Origin: an uncultured Comamonas sp.
Lineage (GTDB): Bacteria > Pseudomonadota > Gammaproteobacteria > Burkholderiales > Burkholderiaceae_C
Reading direction: 5' to 3'
Length of the DNA stretch: 64,000 nt
NCBI GenBank assembly: GCA_902175065.1
Contig: CABIIJ010000088.1
Location: forward strand, 1 to 64,000
Under the pieces are notes generated by a model, which was not told where the DNA came from, did not search any database, and saw only the letters and a program-made list of their open reading frames with translations. The position numbers and the translations under genes were made by a program. Each line of letters begins with the position of its first letter. The stretch's first letter is position 1. Positions 17,961 to 28,276 of the stretch are shown piece after piece.

Positions 17961-19211
17961 ATGTTCAAAAAGGTCACCGTTCAGCAGTTGCGGTTGGGGA
18001 TGTATATCCACGCCCTGGGGGGCGCGTGGATTCATCACCCCTTCTGGCGCAGCACTTTCGTGCTCGACGATCCGGAGGACCTGCAGCAATTGCGCTCCAG
18101 CACGGTGCCCGAGGTGTGGATCGACCTGTCCAAGGGGCTGGACGTGCTGGACGATAGCCAAAGCCCCGATCACCCCATCGAATCGACTCCGCCCGAGATT
18201 GCCGCCCCGGAGCTGCTGGGCACTGCTGCCACGCCCCTGGCCCAGGAGCTTGCCCAGGCGCGTGCCCTGTGTGCCGAGGCCCGCGATGCTGTCATGGACA
18301 TGTTTGGCGAGGCCCGCATGGGCCGTGCCGTGAACATGGCGAGAAACACCATCCTGGTGCAGGAAATCACCAATTCGGTGCTGCGCAACCCGGATGCCCT
18401 GATCAGCGTGGCCCGCCTGAAAACGGCAGACGATTACACCTACATGCACTCCGTGGCGGTCAGTGCCCTGATGGTGACGCTGGCCCGCCAGATCGGCTAC
18501 GACGATGCCCAGGTGCACCGCGCCGCCATGGCCGGTTTGCTGCACGACATCGGCAAGGCCCGCTCCAACCTGGCGATCCTGAACAAGCCCGGAGCGCTGA
18601 CCGACGGGGAGTTCGCGCACATGAAGCGCCATCCGGTGGCGGGGTACGAGCTGCTCAAGCACACCATCGACGACGAAGCCGTCCTCGATGCCTGCCTGCA
18701 TCACCACGAGCGCATCGATGGCCGGGGCTACCCCGATCGCCTGCAAGGCGACGCAGTCTCCGAACTGGCCCGCATGAATGCCATTTGCGATGTGTACGAC
18801 GCCATCACCTCGAACCGGCCCTACAAGAAAGGCTGGTCCCCGGCCGTGGCGCTGCAGCGCATGGCCCAGTGGTGCAACGGGCACCTGGACAGTTATCTTT
18901 TCAGCGCTTTTGTCAAAGCCTTGGGCGTCTACCCGATCGGCAGCCTGGTGCGTCTGAGCAACGGCGAGCTGGCCGTGGTCTATGCGCCGTGCCAGGACAA
19001 TCTGCTGGCCCCCAAGGTCGTGCGCTTTTACGACACTGCGGGCGGCCAGTACCTGTCGCCGCCGCAGCCGACGGACTTGTGCTGTGTGGCGAACCTGCGC
19101 ATCCTCCAGCGCGAAGACCCGGAGCACTGGTCTTTTCCCGACCTGGACGCCATCTGGCAGGCTGCCGCTGCGCAGGAAACGGCGCGGCCGGCCACGATCC
19201 GTGTGGCCTAG
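17961..19211 (+). CDS. HD-GYP domain cyclic-di-GMP phosphodiesterase
   Basis: Product of 416 residues from the ATG at 17961, chosen because the N-terminal DUF3391 domain begins KKVTVQQLRLGMYI. The HD-GYP domain (about 150-310) has HDIGK and HHERIDGRGYPD, the metal-binding and GYP signatures needed to hydrolyse cyclic-di-GMP to GMP. A C-terminal region (LSNGELAVVYAPCQDN) is usual for this subfamily. It would lower c-di-GMP and so affect motility or biofilm. It converges with queC, the stops being 24 bases apart. Confidence 0.92.
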   Translation: MFKKVTVQQLRLGMYIHALGGAWIHHPFWRSTFVLDDPEDLQQLRSSTVPEVWIDLSKGLDVLDDSQSPDHPIESTPPEIAAPELLGTAATPLAQELAQARALCAEARDAVMDMFGEARMGRAVNMARNTILVQEITNSVLRNPDALISVARLKTADDYTYMHSVAVSALMVTLARQIGYDDAQVHRAAMAGLLHDIGKARSNLAILNKPGALTDGEFAHMKRHPVAGYELLKHTIDDEAVLDACLHHHERIDGRGYPDRLQGDAVSELARMNAICDVYDAITSNRPYKKGWSPAVALQRMAQWCNGHLDSYLFSAFVKALGVYPIGSLVRLSNGELAVVYAPCQDNLLAPKVVRFYDTAGGQYLSPPQPTDLCCVANLRILQREDPEHWSFPDLDAIWQAAAAQETARPATIRVA

Positions 19212-19235
19212 GATTCCTGGAGCGTGAACACGTTT

Positions 19236-19931
19236 TTATTTTTGCGCCTGCCAGCGCTCCCAGCCGTTGGCGCGTAAGGCGCACGCCGGGCATTGCCCGC
19301 AGCCGGCGCCCCAGGCGTGGGGCGTGCGCTGGCCCAGGTAGCAGGTGTGGCTGTCCTGCACGATCAGGTCGATCAGTGCCGGCCCGCCCAGATCGAAGGC
19401 CAGTTGCCACACCGCCGCCTTGTCGCGCCACATCAGCGGGGTGCCGATGCGCAGGCGCCGCTCCAGCCCCAGGTTCAGCGCCAGCTGCATGGCCTTCATG
19501 GTGTCGTCGCGGCAGTCGGGGTAGCCGGAAAAGTCGGCCTCGCTCACCCCGGTGACCAGCACCTGCAGCCCCCGGCGGTAGGCCAGCGCCCCGGCCAGCG
19601 TCATGAACAGCAGGTTACGGCCAGGCACGAAGGTATTGGGCAGGCCGTCCTGCTGCATGGCGATGGCCACGTCCTCGGTCAGGGACGAGCCGCCGATCTG
19701 TCCGATCACATCGACGTTCAGCACATGGTCTTCGCCCAGGCGTGCCGACCAGGCCGGGAACTGCGTCCGCAGGCGCTGCAGCACCGTCTGGCGGGCCTGC
19801 AACTCGACGCTGTGGCGCTGGCCGTAGTCAAAGCCCAGGGTTTCCACATGGGCGTAGTGGGACAGGGCGTGGGCCAGGCAGGTGGTCGAGTCCTGACCGC
19901 CGGAAAATAAAACCAGAGCGCGTGTGTGCAT
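19236..19931 (-). CDS. queC: 7-cyano-7-deazaguanine synthase
   Basis: Makes preQ0 from 7-carboxy-7-deazaguanine in queuosine tRNA-modification synthesis, using ATP and ammonia. Of 231 residues, the PP-loop is [15 protein letters not shown] (about 6-20), followed by [12 protein letters not shown]. The zinc site near the C-terminus includes [14 protein letters not shown]. The family length is normal. The other que genes are not in the window. Confidence 0.95.
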   Translation of the reverse strand: MHTRALVLFSGGQDSTTCLAHALSHYAHVETLGFDYGQRHSVELQARQTVLQRLRTQFPAWSARLGEDHVLNVDVIGQIGGSSLTEDVAIAMQQDGLPNTFVPGRNLLFMTLAGALAYRRGLQVLVTGVSEADFSGYPDCRDDTMKAMQLALNLGLERRLRIGTPLMWRDKAAVWQLAFDLGGPALIDLIVQDSHTCYLGQRTPHAWGAGCGQCPACALRANGWERWQAQK

Positions 19932-19999
19932 GGCGGCGATTACACCACCGCGCTGCCGGGCGCTGGCTAGAGTAGGTGCTTTTTGCGGAAGGGACAGCC

Positions 20000-20701
20000 A
20001 TGCTGCAACTGCTTATCGGCAACAAAAACTACTCGTCCTGGTCGCTGCGCCCCTGGCTGGCGCTGCACGGGCTGGGCATCGCCTTCGAGGAAGTGCCGCT
20101 GCGCTTCGACGGCTTCGGGATGGATGCGCAGTTCAAGCAGCGCCTGCGCCGGTTCACCCCCAGCGGCAAGGTGCCGGTGCTGGTGCTGGACGGCGTGGCC
20201 GTGTGGGACAGCCTGGCGATTGCCGAAACCCTGGCCGAAGCCTTTCCCCATGCGGGCGTCTGGCCCGGTGCCCCGGCCGGGCGTGCCCAGGCGCGGGGGC
20301 TGTGCGCGGACATCCACAGCGGCTTTACCGCCCTGCGCCAGCACTGCCCGATGAACGTCAGCGCCCGCCTGCCCGCAGTGGGGGCCAGGGTGTGGCAAGA
20401 GCAGGCCGATCTGCGCGAGGACGTACACCACCTGCTGGAGCGCTGTGCCAGCCTGTTGCAAAACAGTTCCGGCCCGATGCTGTTCGGCGCCTTCGGCATG
20501 GCCGACGCCTATCTGGCCCCGGTCTGGCTGCGCCTGCAAACCTACGCGCTGCCCTGTGCCATGCCCGCCAGCGTGCAGGCTTACGTGCAGCGGGTGCTGG
20601 CCTTGCCCGCCCTGCAGCAGTGGTGCGCGGATGCTGCGGCAGAGAACGATTTCGTGCCGTTTCTGGAACCCTACCGCAGCGGCCCTACACTGCCGGAATG
20701 A
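20000..20701 (+). CDS. glutathione S-transferase family protein
   Basis: Product of 233 residues. The N-terminal thioredoxin-like domain starts [19 protein letters not shown], with a Ser/Trp active-site region like the stringent-starvation or YfcF-type GSTs, and carries the cis-Pro strand [10 protein letters not shown]. An all-helical C-terminal domain follows. The ATG at 20000 has GGAAGGGACAG just upstream. Its stop overlaps the cca start by 4 bases (ATGA), so the two are translationally coupled although their functions seem unrelated. The substrate is unknown. Confidence 0.88.
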   Translation: MLQLLIGNKNYSSWSLRPWLALHGLGIAFEEVPLRFDGFGMDAQFKQRLRRFTPSGKVPVLVLDGVAVWDSLAIAETLAEAFPHAGVWPGAPAGRAQARGLCADIHSGFTALRQHCPMNVSARLPAVGARVWQEQADLREDVHHLLERCASLLQNSSGPMLFGAFGMADAYLAPVWLRLQTYALPCAMPASVQAYVQRVLALPALQQWCADAAAENDFVPFLEPYRSGPTLPE

Positions 20702-21945
20702 AGATTTACCAAGTTGGCGGCGCGGTGCGCGATGCCTTGCTCGGCTTGCCGGTGCATGACCGCGATTGGCTGGTGGTGGGGGCCACGCCCGAGGAGATGG
20801 TGGCCCAGGGCTTTACCCCGGTGGGGCGGGACTTCCCCGTCTTTTTGCACCCGCAAACGCATGAGGAATACGCCCTGGCCCGCACCGAGCGCAAAAGCGG
20901 CCACGGCTACCAGGGCTTTACCGTCTACACCAGCCCCGACGTGACGCTGGAAGAAGACCTGGCACGGCGCGACCTGACCATCAATGCGATAGCTGCCCCC
21001 GCAGACTGGACGGGCGCTGAGGCCGTTTTCGACCCTTATCACGGCGTGGCCGACCTGCACGCCAAGGTGCTGCGCCACGTGACCGGGGCGTTTGCCGAAG
21101 ACCCCCTGCGCATCCTGCGCGTGGCCCGTTTCGCCGCCCGGCTGACCGACTTCACCGTGGCCCCGGAGACGATGGCGCTGATGCAGGCCATGGTGCAGGC
21201 GGGTGAAGCGGCCCACCTGGTGCCCGAGCGGGTGTGGCAGGAAATCAGCCGGGGGCTGATGGAGGCCCGGCCCGAGCGCATGTTTGCCGTGCTGCGCGAA
21301 TGCGGGGCGCTGGCCGTGCTGCTGCCGGAACTCGACCGCCTGTGGGGCGTGCCCCAACGCGCCGACTACCACCCGGAGGTAGACACCGGCCTGCACGTCA
21401 TGCTGGTGCTGGAACAGGCGGCGCAGCAGCAGGCGCCGCTGCCCGTGCGCTGGGCCTGTTTGCTGCACGACCTGGGCAAGGGCACCACGCCCGCCGACGT
21501 GCTGCCGCGCCACATCGGCCACGAGCAGCGCGGGGCCAGACTGGTGCGCCAGGTGGGCCAGCGCGGGCGTGTGCCCAATGACTGCACTGAACTGGCTGAA
21601 CTGGTGGCCTGTGAACACGGCAATATCCACCGCAGCCTGGATTTGTCCCCCGCCGCCCTGCTGCGCCTGCTGCAACGCTGCGACGCGCTGCGCAAGCCCG
21701 AGCGCTTTGCCCAGGCGCTGTGGGCCTGCGAATGCGATGCCCGGGGGCGCTGGGGTTGCGAGAACGCCGCCTATCCGCAGCGGGCGCATTTGCAGCAGGC
21801 ACTGGATGCGGTGCTGGGCGTGGCGACGGGGCCGATTGCGGCGGCGGCGGTGGCTGCCGGAAAAAAGGGCGCGGCCATCGGTCAGGCGGTGGATGCGGTG
21901 CGCACTCGTGCGTTGGAAGCATTGCTGAACAAGCAGCCGCTTTGA
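20698..21945 (+). CDS. cca: multifunctional CCA tRNA nucleotidyltransferase
   Basis: Adds or repairs the 3' CCA end of tRNAs. Of 415 residues, the nucleotidyltransferase head is [16 protein letters not shown], then RDLTINAIA and [13 protein letters not shown]. The C-terminal HD domain ([11 protein letters not shown], about 255-265) marks the multifunctional proteobacterial form with phosphohydrolase/phosphodiesterase activity. The start overlaps the GST stop. The gap of about 100 bp to the metal-efflux genes holds nothing I recognise. Confidence 0.95.
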   Translation: MKIYQVGGAVRDALLGLPVHDRDWLVVGATPEEMVAQGFTPVGRDFPVFLHPQTHEEYALARTERKSGHGYQGFTVYTSPDVTLEEDLARRDLTINAIAAPADWTGAEAVFDPYHGVADLHAKVLRHVTGAFAEDPLRILRVARFAARLTDFTVAPETMALMQAMVQAGEAAHLVPERVWQEISRGLMEARPERMFAVLRECGALAVLLPELDRLWGVPQRADYHPEVDTGLHVMLVLEQAAQQQAPLPVRWACLLHDLGKGTTPADVLPRHIGHEQRGARLVRQVGQRGRVPNDCTELAELVACEHGNIHRSLDLSPAALLRLLQRCDALRKPERFAQALWACECDARGRWGCENAAYPQRAHLQQALDAVLGVATGPIAAAAVAAGKKGAAIGQAVDAVRTRALEALLNKQPL

Positions 21946-22047
21946 TCGGCACCAAGCAGTGCGCCGTAGCTTGCTGCCGGTGGATTTTGGGCCATCGCCT
22001 TGCCGTTTTGCACTGGCAGTAGGTAGAGCAAGTCGATGGCCGGGAGG

Positions 22048-25000
22048 TCACAGTGCTTCGGCGTCTTTGTCGTTTTCCAGACGCTCTGCGTCCTTGCGCC
22101 CGAACAGCCAGAACATGGCGGGCGTCAGGAAGGTGTCCAGCAGCGTTGAACTGATCAGGCCGGAAAAGATCACCACAGCCACCGGGTGCAGCACTTCGGT
22201 GCCGGGTTGCTCCGCCTCGAACAGCAGCGGCGCCAGTGCGAAGGCCGTGACCAGTGCCGTCATCAGTACCGGACTCAGCCGTTCGAGGGAGCCTCGGATA
22301 ATCATCCGTTGGTCGAAGCCCTCGCCTTCGAAACGCATCAGATTGATGTAGTGGCTGACCTTGAGAATGCCGTTGCGTACCGAAATGCCGGCCAGCGTGA
22401 TGAAGCCAACGAGTGCGGCTACCGACAGGGGCTGACCGGATAGCCACAGGCCGATGACCGCACCGACCAGGGCCAGCGGGATGTTCACCATGATCAGTGC
22501 GGAGAGGGTGATCGACTTGTAGCGGCTGTACAGCACCACGAACATCAGCCCCAGCGACACGATGGAGAGCAGGCCGACGAGCCGAGATGCTTCTTCCTGC
22601 GCTTGAAACTGGCCCCCCAGCGTGATGAAGTACCCCTCCGGCAACCTAGTCTGGCCAATGGCCTGGCGGATGTCCGCGACGACATCCGAAAGTGGCCGTT
22701 CCGAAGCATTGGCCGATAGCACGATGCGCCGCTTGCCATCGTCGCGGCTGATCTGGTTGGGGCCGTCCCCGTCCTCGATCGTTGCCAGTTTTGAAAGTGG
22801 AACCTGGCCTGTCGGAGTTTCGATCAGTATCCTGTTCAGTCCTTCGATCGAGCGTGCTTCCTCGGGGAGTCTGACCACCAGCGCAAAGCGCCGCCCACCT
22901 TCAACGATCTGGGCAATTTTCTCGCCCTCGACCAGCGACTGCAGCGTGGCCAGAACCTGCGGAGCAGGTACGCCGTACCGGGCAGCAGCGGCATAGTCCA
23001 CATGCACCTTGATTTGTGGCGCAAGCACCTGCTTTTCGACCTGCAGGTCGGCGATGCCGGGGATGGATGACAGCTGCTGCCGCAGCGCTTCGGCCTGCCC
23101 CCGCAAGGCATCGAGGTCTTCGCCGAAGATCTTGATTGCGATCTGCGAGCGTACGCCGGAGAGCATATGGTCGATCCGATGCGAGATTGGTTGCCCGATT
23201 TCGATGGCTGCTGGCAGGTTCGCCAGGCGAGCCCGGATGTCGGCCCGGACTTCATCCATGCTGCGGGTCAGTGCGGCTGGTGGTTTGAGCCCCACGTCCA
23301 GTTCGCTGACATGAACGCCCTCGGCATGTTCGTCCAATTCTGCACGCCCGCTGCGCCGGCCGACGTGCGTGACCTCGGGAACCTGGCTGACCAGAACCTC
23401 GGCCTGGCGTGCCACGGCAGAGCTTTCCGAAAGGGTGACTCCGGGATTGAGTCGCAGGCCGATCAGCAGGGTTCCTTCATTGAAGGGTGGAAGGAATGTC
23501 GTAGGGAAGAATGGCACGACCGCCATGGCGGCGACGACTGCAACGCCTGCTGCGGCAAGCGCAGCCTTCGGCCGGTTCAATACGGCCTCCAACCCATGGC
23601 GATAACGCAGCTTGAGCCAGGCAAGCACCCGGGTGTCACCATGGTCGAGGTGTTTCATGCGCGGCAGCAGGTAGAAACTCAACACGGGCGTGATCGTCAC
23701 CGATACCACGAGCGATGCCAGTGTCGAAATGATGAAGGCGATGCCAAGCGGTACGAACAGCTTGCCCTCCAGCCCCGGCAAAGCGAATAACGGGATGAAC
23801 ACCAGCACGATGATGACTGTGGCATAGAGGATCGCCGAGCGCACTTCCATCGTGGCACGGCCCACCACTTCCAGCGGGTGCAGCCTCCTGTCGGAATGCT
23901 TTGCCCGATCCTCCTTCAGGCGGCGCAATACGTTCTCCACGCCGACGACGGCATCGTCCACCAAGCCGCCGATTGCAATCGCCAGCCCCCCGAGGGTCAT
24001 CGTGTTGATCGACAGGCCGAAGTAGCGAAAGACCAGGGCAGTGATGAAGATCGAAACGGGGATGGCCGTCAGCGCGATGATGGTGGGCCGCAAGGTTCCA
24101 AGGAAAAAGAACAGGAGCACAGCGACAAAAACGGAAGCACCGATCAGCTTGCCCTGCAGCGTGGTGATCGAGGCTTCGATGAAGCTGGCCTGCCGGAATG
24201 TGACGCGAGGTGCCTCCATGCCGACGGGCAGTGAGGTCTGCAGTCCGGCCAGTGCATCCTCGATGGCTGTGGTCAAGGTGATCGTGTCGGCAGTAGGCTG
24301 TTTCTGTATGCCCAGGATCACTGCCGGCTTGCCTTCGAAGCCGGCATCGCCGCGCTTGATTGCTGCGGCGAAGGTCACATCGGCAACCTGATGCAGCAGG
24401 ATGGGTTGTCCCTGGCTGGCGGAGAGGGCAAGATTCTTCAGGTCATCCAGGCGTGACGTGCGTCCGATATTGCGAATCAGGTACTCACGGCCGTTCAGTT
24501 CCAGGAACCCCCCCGAGGTGTTCGCCGAAAAGCCCTTGAGTGCCGTTTCGAGTTGATCGTGCGAGAGACCTAAGTCGGCCATGCGGGCTGTGTTCGGTTG
24601 CACCTGGAACTGTCGTACCTCTCCGCCGATGGGAATCACCTGTGCTACGCCGGGCACTGACAGCAATCGGGGTCGCAATACCCAGTCGGCATACTCGCGC
24701 ACGGCCATCGGGCTGATTTTTCCGGGATCCACCGGAATCGCGACCTGCATGATTTCGCCCATGATCGAACTGATCGGGCCCATCCGGGGCACGACGCCTT
24801 CAGCCAGACCTTCTTCCATCGAAGCCAGCCGTTCGGAAACCAGCTGCCGTGCCCGGAAGATGTCGGTACTCCAGTCGAACGTGACATAGAGGAAGGACAG
24901 GCCGGCCGACGAGGTGGAGCGCACCGAATCGACCCCGGGCAACCCGTTCATCGTTGTCTCCAGCGGGAAGGTGATGAGTTGCTCCACCTCCTCGGCGGCC

Positions 25001-25167
25001 ATACCGCCGGCCTCGGTCATGATCGTGACCGTGGGCTTGTTGAGATCCGGGAACACATCAACAGGTGTTCGGGAGAGCGTGAATGCGCCGTAGGCCATCA
25101 GGACGACGCTGGCGATGATTACCAGCAGCCGGTTGGCAAGGCTGTTGTGGAGAAGCCATTTGAACAT
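22048..25167 (-). CDS. heavy-metal efflux RND permease (CzcA/CusA family)
   Basis: Inner-membrane proton-driven pump subunit of 1039 residues with two repeats of TM1 plus TM2-6 and two large periplasmic loops. The TM4 motif GGLVDDAVVGVENVLRRL marks the HME (heavy-metal efflux) subfamily, but its residues do not match the classic CzcA DGAVV or CusA sets, so the metal (Zn/Co/Cd, Cu/Ag or another) is not decided. The beginning FKWLLHNSLANRLLV is cytoplasmic. The gene is last in a leftward operon with adaptor, accessory protein and outer-membrane channel; the adaptor stop lies 9 bases before its start. Confidence 0.93.
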   Translation of the reverse strand: MFKWLLHNSLANRLLVIIASVVLMAYGAFTLSRTPVDVFPDLNKPTVTIMTEAGGMAAEEVEQLITFPLETTMNGLPGVDSVRSTSSAGLSFLYVTFDWSTDIFRARQLVSERLASMEEGLAEGVVPRMGPISSIMGEIMQVAIPVDPGKISPMAVREYADWVLRPRLLSVPGVAQVIPIGGEVRQFQVQPNTARMADLGLSHDQLETALKGFSANTSGGFLELNGREYLIRNIGRTSRLDDLKNLALSASQGQPILLHQVADVTFAAAIKRGDAGFEGKPAVILGIQKQPTADTITLTTAIEDALAGLQTSLPVGMEAPRVTFRQASFIEASITTLQGKLIGASVFVAVLLFFFLGTLRPTIIALTAIPVSIFITALVFRYFGLSINTMTLGGLAIAIGGLVDDAVVGVENVLRRLKEDRAKHSDRRLHPLEVVGRATMEVRSAILYATVIIVLVFIPLFALPGLEGKLFVPLGIAFIISTLASLVVSVTITPVLSFYLLPRMKHLDHGDTRVLAWLKLRYRHGLEAVLNRPKAALAAAGVAVVAAMAVVPFFPTTFLPPFNEGTLLIGLRLNPGVTLSESSAVARQAEVLVSQVPEVTHVGRRSGRAELDEHAEGVHVSELDVGLKPPAALTRSMDEVRADIRARLANLPAAIEIGQPISHRIDHMLSGVRSQIAIKIFGEDLDALRGQAEALRQQLSSIPGIADLQVEKQVLAPQIKVHVDYAAAARYGVPAPQVLATLQSLVEGEKIAQIVEGGRRFALVVRLPEEARSIEGLNRILIETPTGQVPLSKLATIEDGDGPNQISRDDGKRRIVLSANASERPLSDVVADIRQAIGQTRLPEGYFITLGGQFQAQEEASRLVGLLSIVSLGLMFVVLYSRYKSITLSALIMVNIPLALVGAVIGLWLSGQPLSVAALVGFITLAGISVRNGILKVSHYINLMRFEGEGFDQRMIIRGSLERLSPVLMTALVTAFALAPLLFEAEQPGTEVLHPVAVVIFSGLISSTLLDTFLTPAMFWLFGRKDAERLENDKDAEAL

Positions 25168-25176
25168 GCAGACTCC

Positions 25177-26289
25177 TCAGCGCACTTGGTTGATCAGGGT
25201 GGCACCTTGCGTTGCCACGCGGTCGCCAGCGTTCAAGCCGGAGGTGACCGCCACGTTCACGCCGTCCAGCGGTTCGACCACCACAGGGCGAGACTCGAAC
25301 CGTTCCGGGGCGACTTTCACCCAGACGATGGTCTGGTTCGCCGGATTCTTCATCAGCGAGGCCACCGGCACGGCAATACCGTTGATCCTGTCCTTGCCCT
25401 GCACGAAGACTTGCACAGGCTGGCCGACCGCCAGGGCCGACAATGCGGTGCCTTCTGCCCGAAATACCAGCGGCAGTGCCTGTTCACGCAGGCTGCGTGC
25501 GGCACCGACGAATGTCAGTGGCACACGCTCCTTGCCGACGGCAAGAGCGGCACTGCCGATGTCTGCGACTATTGCTGCATCGAAGGCCAGTGCCTCGATA
25601 TGCAACCGGTTGGGGTCAATGATTTCGAAGACAAGTTCGCGGGCATCGACCACTTGGCCTGCGACGGCACTGGTTGAAGCAACGACACCCGAAACTGGCG
25701 CAACCAGGGGTTCACGGGTGGAAAGTCCTCCTCCAACGGCGGCGATACGTGCGACCAGACTGCGCACCTCGCTCTCTGCGGCCTCGAGATCCTTGCGCGG
25801 CACGGTATCGGCCAGTTCCTGCAGGCGTGCCAGGCGCTTGTCCGCCAGACGTCTGGCGGACTGCAGTTCGGCCAGTTGCGCAGTCTGGTTCGATCGCTCA
25901 ATCGGAGTTATCGATGGCATGACGTAGGCCAGCACCTCGCCCTTGCGGACGGTCTGGCCTGGACTGGGCAGGCCGTGCGGCCCTGGCTCGATCCGACCTG
26001 CGTTCAACGGCTGCACTTTGCCCCCGGCGTTGGGGTCCATGACCACCTTGCCGTTCAATTCGACCGAGCGGGGCAGCCCTGCTGCCTGGGCAAGCAAGGT
26101 GCGTATGCCGAGTTGCCGCTGTGCGGGCTTGGGAAGGAAGACACTCCCATCGGGCAAGCGTTGCGGGCCATTGGAATTCACCACTGCTGGAGTGTCGCCG
26201 TGGTCGTGGCCTTCGCCAGAAAAGGCCGTGGCGGCCATCCCCAGGGACAGTGCGGTCACTACCGCAGGAAGAATGTATTTCGGGATCAT
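25177..26289 (-). CDS. RND efflux periplasmic adaptor (CzcB/CusB family)
   Basis: Membrane fusion protein of 370 residues bridging permease and channel. A signal peptide (YILPAVVTALSLGMAATAFS) is followed by a His-rich GEGHDHGD that may bind metal. The lipoyl halves (VQPLNAGRIEPG, PLVAPVSGVVAS) flank a coiled-coil hairpin around residues 130-190 (ELQSARRLADKRLARLQEL). The beta-barrel and membrane-proximal domains end GDRVATQGATLINQV. Its ATG overlaps the stop of the preceding accessory gene (ATGA), so translation is coupled. Confidence 0.9.
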   Translation of the reverse strand: MIPKYILPAVVTALSLGMAATAFSGEGHDHGDTPAVVNSNGPQRLPDGSVFLPKPAQRQLGIRTLLAQAAGLPRSVELNGKVVMDPNAGGKVQPLNAGRIEPGPHGLPSPGQTVRKGEVLAYVMPSITPIERSNQTAQLAELQSARRLADKRLARLQELADTVPRKDLEAAESEVRSLVARIAAVGGGLSTREPLVAPVSGVVASTSAVAGQVVDARELVFEIIDPNRLHIEALAFDAAIVADIGSAALAVGKERVPLTFVGAARSLREQALPLVFRAEGTALSALAVGQPVQVFVQGKDRINGIAVPVASLMKNPANQTIVWVKVAPERFESRPVVVEPLDGVNVAVTSGLNAGDRVATQGATLINQVR

Positions 26290-26834
26290 GCGGCACCTCC
26301 TGTGCAGCGCGAACGAGAGGACGCCATGCGGCGACCGAGAGTGAATAGGGTGGCAAAGGCAGCGACCAGCCCGGCAGCCCAGGCGGCATAGCGGGGCCAG
26401 GACCGGGTTCGATCGGCATGTTCTGCATCCTCGTCGTGGTGATCCAGCTCGCCAGTCAGAAGGTCAGTGGCCTCTCCGGCCTTGACCGTGGCAGCAATGG
26501 GCAGCGTGCCCGGTGCCGGTTCCACCGCCAGCTCGACCTCGTAGAAATCTTCATGCGGCTGGGCCACATGCTTTTCTCCTGCAATTTCAAGTTCGATTTG
26601 GGCATCGACTACCGGCACGTTGTCGGCGGTGCGATCCAGGTAAAGCGTGATGTTTCTGCCGTTGAGTACGCCGACAAGTTCAAAGGCATCGGAAGCGGCG
26701 GTAAATCGCGCCAGCGCAGGCCCGGAGGCGACAGGCGCTGCCTCGCCATGACCATGACCGTCATCGGCGTGCGCTGACACAGACAGCAACAGGGCTGTAA
26801 GCCCGAACATTGCCAGGAGGGAAGGGAGTTTCAT
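26286..26834 (-). CDS. His-rich periplasmic accessory protein of the metal efflux operon
   Basis: Product of 182 residues from the ATG at 26834. A signal peptide (LLAMFGLTALLLSVSAHA) is followed by DDGHGHGE, a likely metal-binding segment. An Ig-like beta domain (FELVGVLNGRNITLYLDR, then DAQIELEI) resembles the extra N-terminal domain found in some CzcB-type adaptors. A second His/Asp patch (ELDHHDEDAEH) and a C-terminal TM (YAAWAAGLVAAFATLFTLG) with a basic end follow. It is probably a membrane-tethered metal chaperone for the pump. An upstream in-frame extension to 26912 lacks a signal peptide at its start and is not favoured. Confidence 0.75.
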   Translation of the reverse strand: MKLPSLLAMFGLTALLLSVSAHADDGHGHGEAAPVASGPALARFTAASDAFELVGVLNGRNITLYLDRTADNVPVVDAQIELEIAGEKHVAQPHEDFYEVELAVEPAPGTLPIAATVKAGEATDLLTGELDHHDEDAEHADRTRSWPRYAAWAAGLVAAFATLFTLGRRMASSRSRCTGGAA

Positions 26835-26878
26835 GTTGGTTGATCCGAGGGAAGGAAAGAATGGCTGCTGCATGGCTT

Positions 26879-28135
26879 TCATTGCGGCAACAAGCCCAAC
26901 GTCTGGCGCCATGCGGAAATCGCTGCAGCCAGCTCGACGCGGCTGCGTGCTGCCTGGCGTTCGGCATCCGTGGCTTCGGCTTCGATGCGCAACCGTGTCG
27001 GAAGATCGGTTTCGCCCAGGCGGAAAGACTTTTCGAAGAAGCCCCGCGCCTCTTGCGCCAAAGTGGCACGGCGCTCTGCCGCAGCGAGTTGAGCGCGTGC
27101 GGCATTGACGCGTGCAATGGCGGTATCCCGCTGCCCCTGCAAACGCGCCTTGTCCAGCGCCAGTTGTGCCTGGGCCTCCAGTGCCTCTGCCCGCGCGGCA
27201 GCGACACGACCGTCATGGCGCGATCCCGCACCGAACGGGATGCGAATGCCCATCGTGACCGTCTGGTCGTAACGCTCGCCGAATGTCCCGCGGTCGCGGG
27301 TGGTGGACAACGATAGTTCCGGGTTGGCGCGTGACTGCCTGGCCACCAGGTCTGCGGTGCGTTCGGCCACGGTAATGCGATCCTGCAGCTCGCTCAATGC
27401 GGGATGCGGATCGGGGGGCATCGACACAGGCTCGGGCTCGGCAGAGAACAGACCGGCAGGCGATGCGGGAGCAATACCACCGGTCAATGCCTTGAGTTGT
27501 TCCAGCGCTGCAGTCGCGCCTGCTTCAAACTGCGCTACGCCAGCTTCGGCAGCCGCAACGGCGCCATCGGCCTGGTGCTGATCCGCACGTGCCAAGTCGC
27601 CGGCCTTGGCACGCCGGGTAACATCGGCAGCGATGCGACGTGCGCTGTCCATCTGTGCGCGTGCCATTTCGGCATCCATGCGTGCAAGCTGCCAACTCCA
27701 CCATGCTGCACGCACTTCAGCGGCCAGGCGTAACTGGGCAGATGCCATACGGCTCTTCAGTGCGGACGTTTCCGCTGCCGTAAGCGCACGGCTGCTGCGC
27801 CGTTCGCCCGGCAGCCAAAGGGGAATGGAAACACCGATCTCAAGTTCACGCACCCCACGGTTGCGGTTGAAACGATCGGTCTTGTTTGCCACCTCCATGG
27901 CCACAGGCTCCGGCGTCCAGGCCTCGGCGGCACGCTGCTGTGCATGCACGGCATCCTGGCGCATCGACAACGCTTGAAATTCGGGCTGCTGCGCCCAGGC
28001 TGCGTCGAAAAGATCTTTTAGGCTGGCCGGCGGCGCCGACGACGACTGGGCATAGGCGCTGGCGCCTATGCCTGCAACGATGATGGCAAGCGTAGCCTGC
28101 CGTAGACGAGTCAATATTCGTGATTTCGGATGCAT
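26879..28135 (-). CDS. TolC-like outer-membrane efflux channel (CzcC/CusC family)
   Basis: Product of 418 residues. The N-terminal signal peptide (RQATLAIIVAGIGASAYAQ) is followed by two long alpha-helical coiled-coil repeats typical of TolC proteins (for example SRRIAADVTRRAKAGDLARADQHQ, in parts, and AERRATLAQEARGFFEKSF). The motif LWLPGERRSS lies near the end of the first strand region. It is first in the leftward efflux operon, 44 bases before the accessory gene. Confidence 0.9.
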   Translation of the reverse strand: MHPKSRILTRLRQATLAIIVAGIGASAYAQSSSAPPASLKDLFDAAWAQQPEFQALSMRQDAVHAQQRAAEAWTPEPVAMEVANKTDRFNRNRGVRELEIGVSIPLWLPGERRSSRALTAAETSALKSRMASAQLRLAAEVRAAWWSWQLARMDAEMARAQMDSARRIAADVTRRAKAGDLARADQHQADGAVAAAEAGVAQFEAGATAALEQLKALTGGIAPASPAGLFSAEPEPVSMPPDPHPALSELQDRITVAERTADLVARQSRANPELSLSTTRDRGTFGERYDQTVTMGIRIPFGAGSRHDGRVAAARAEALEAQAQLALDKARLQGQRDTAIARVNAARAQLAAAERRATLAQEARGFFEKSFRLGETDLPTRLRIEAEATDAERQAARSRVELAAAISAWRQTLGLLPQ

Positions 28136-28276
28136 CCGATACTCCAGTGCTTAGTGGAAAGGCATGGGAGATCGGCGGGCTGTGGCCAGGTGACGGAGTC
28201 GCGCACCGTAATGCCCGCACAAGCAGGTACTTCGATACGAACAGGATCAGGAAAAGAAGGGGCCCCGACTCGCCGA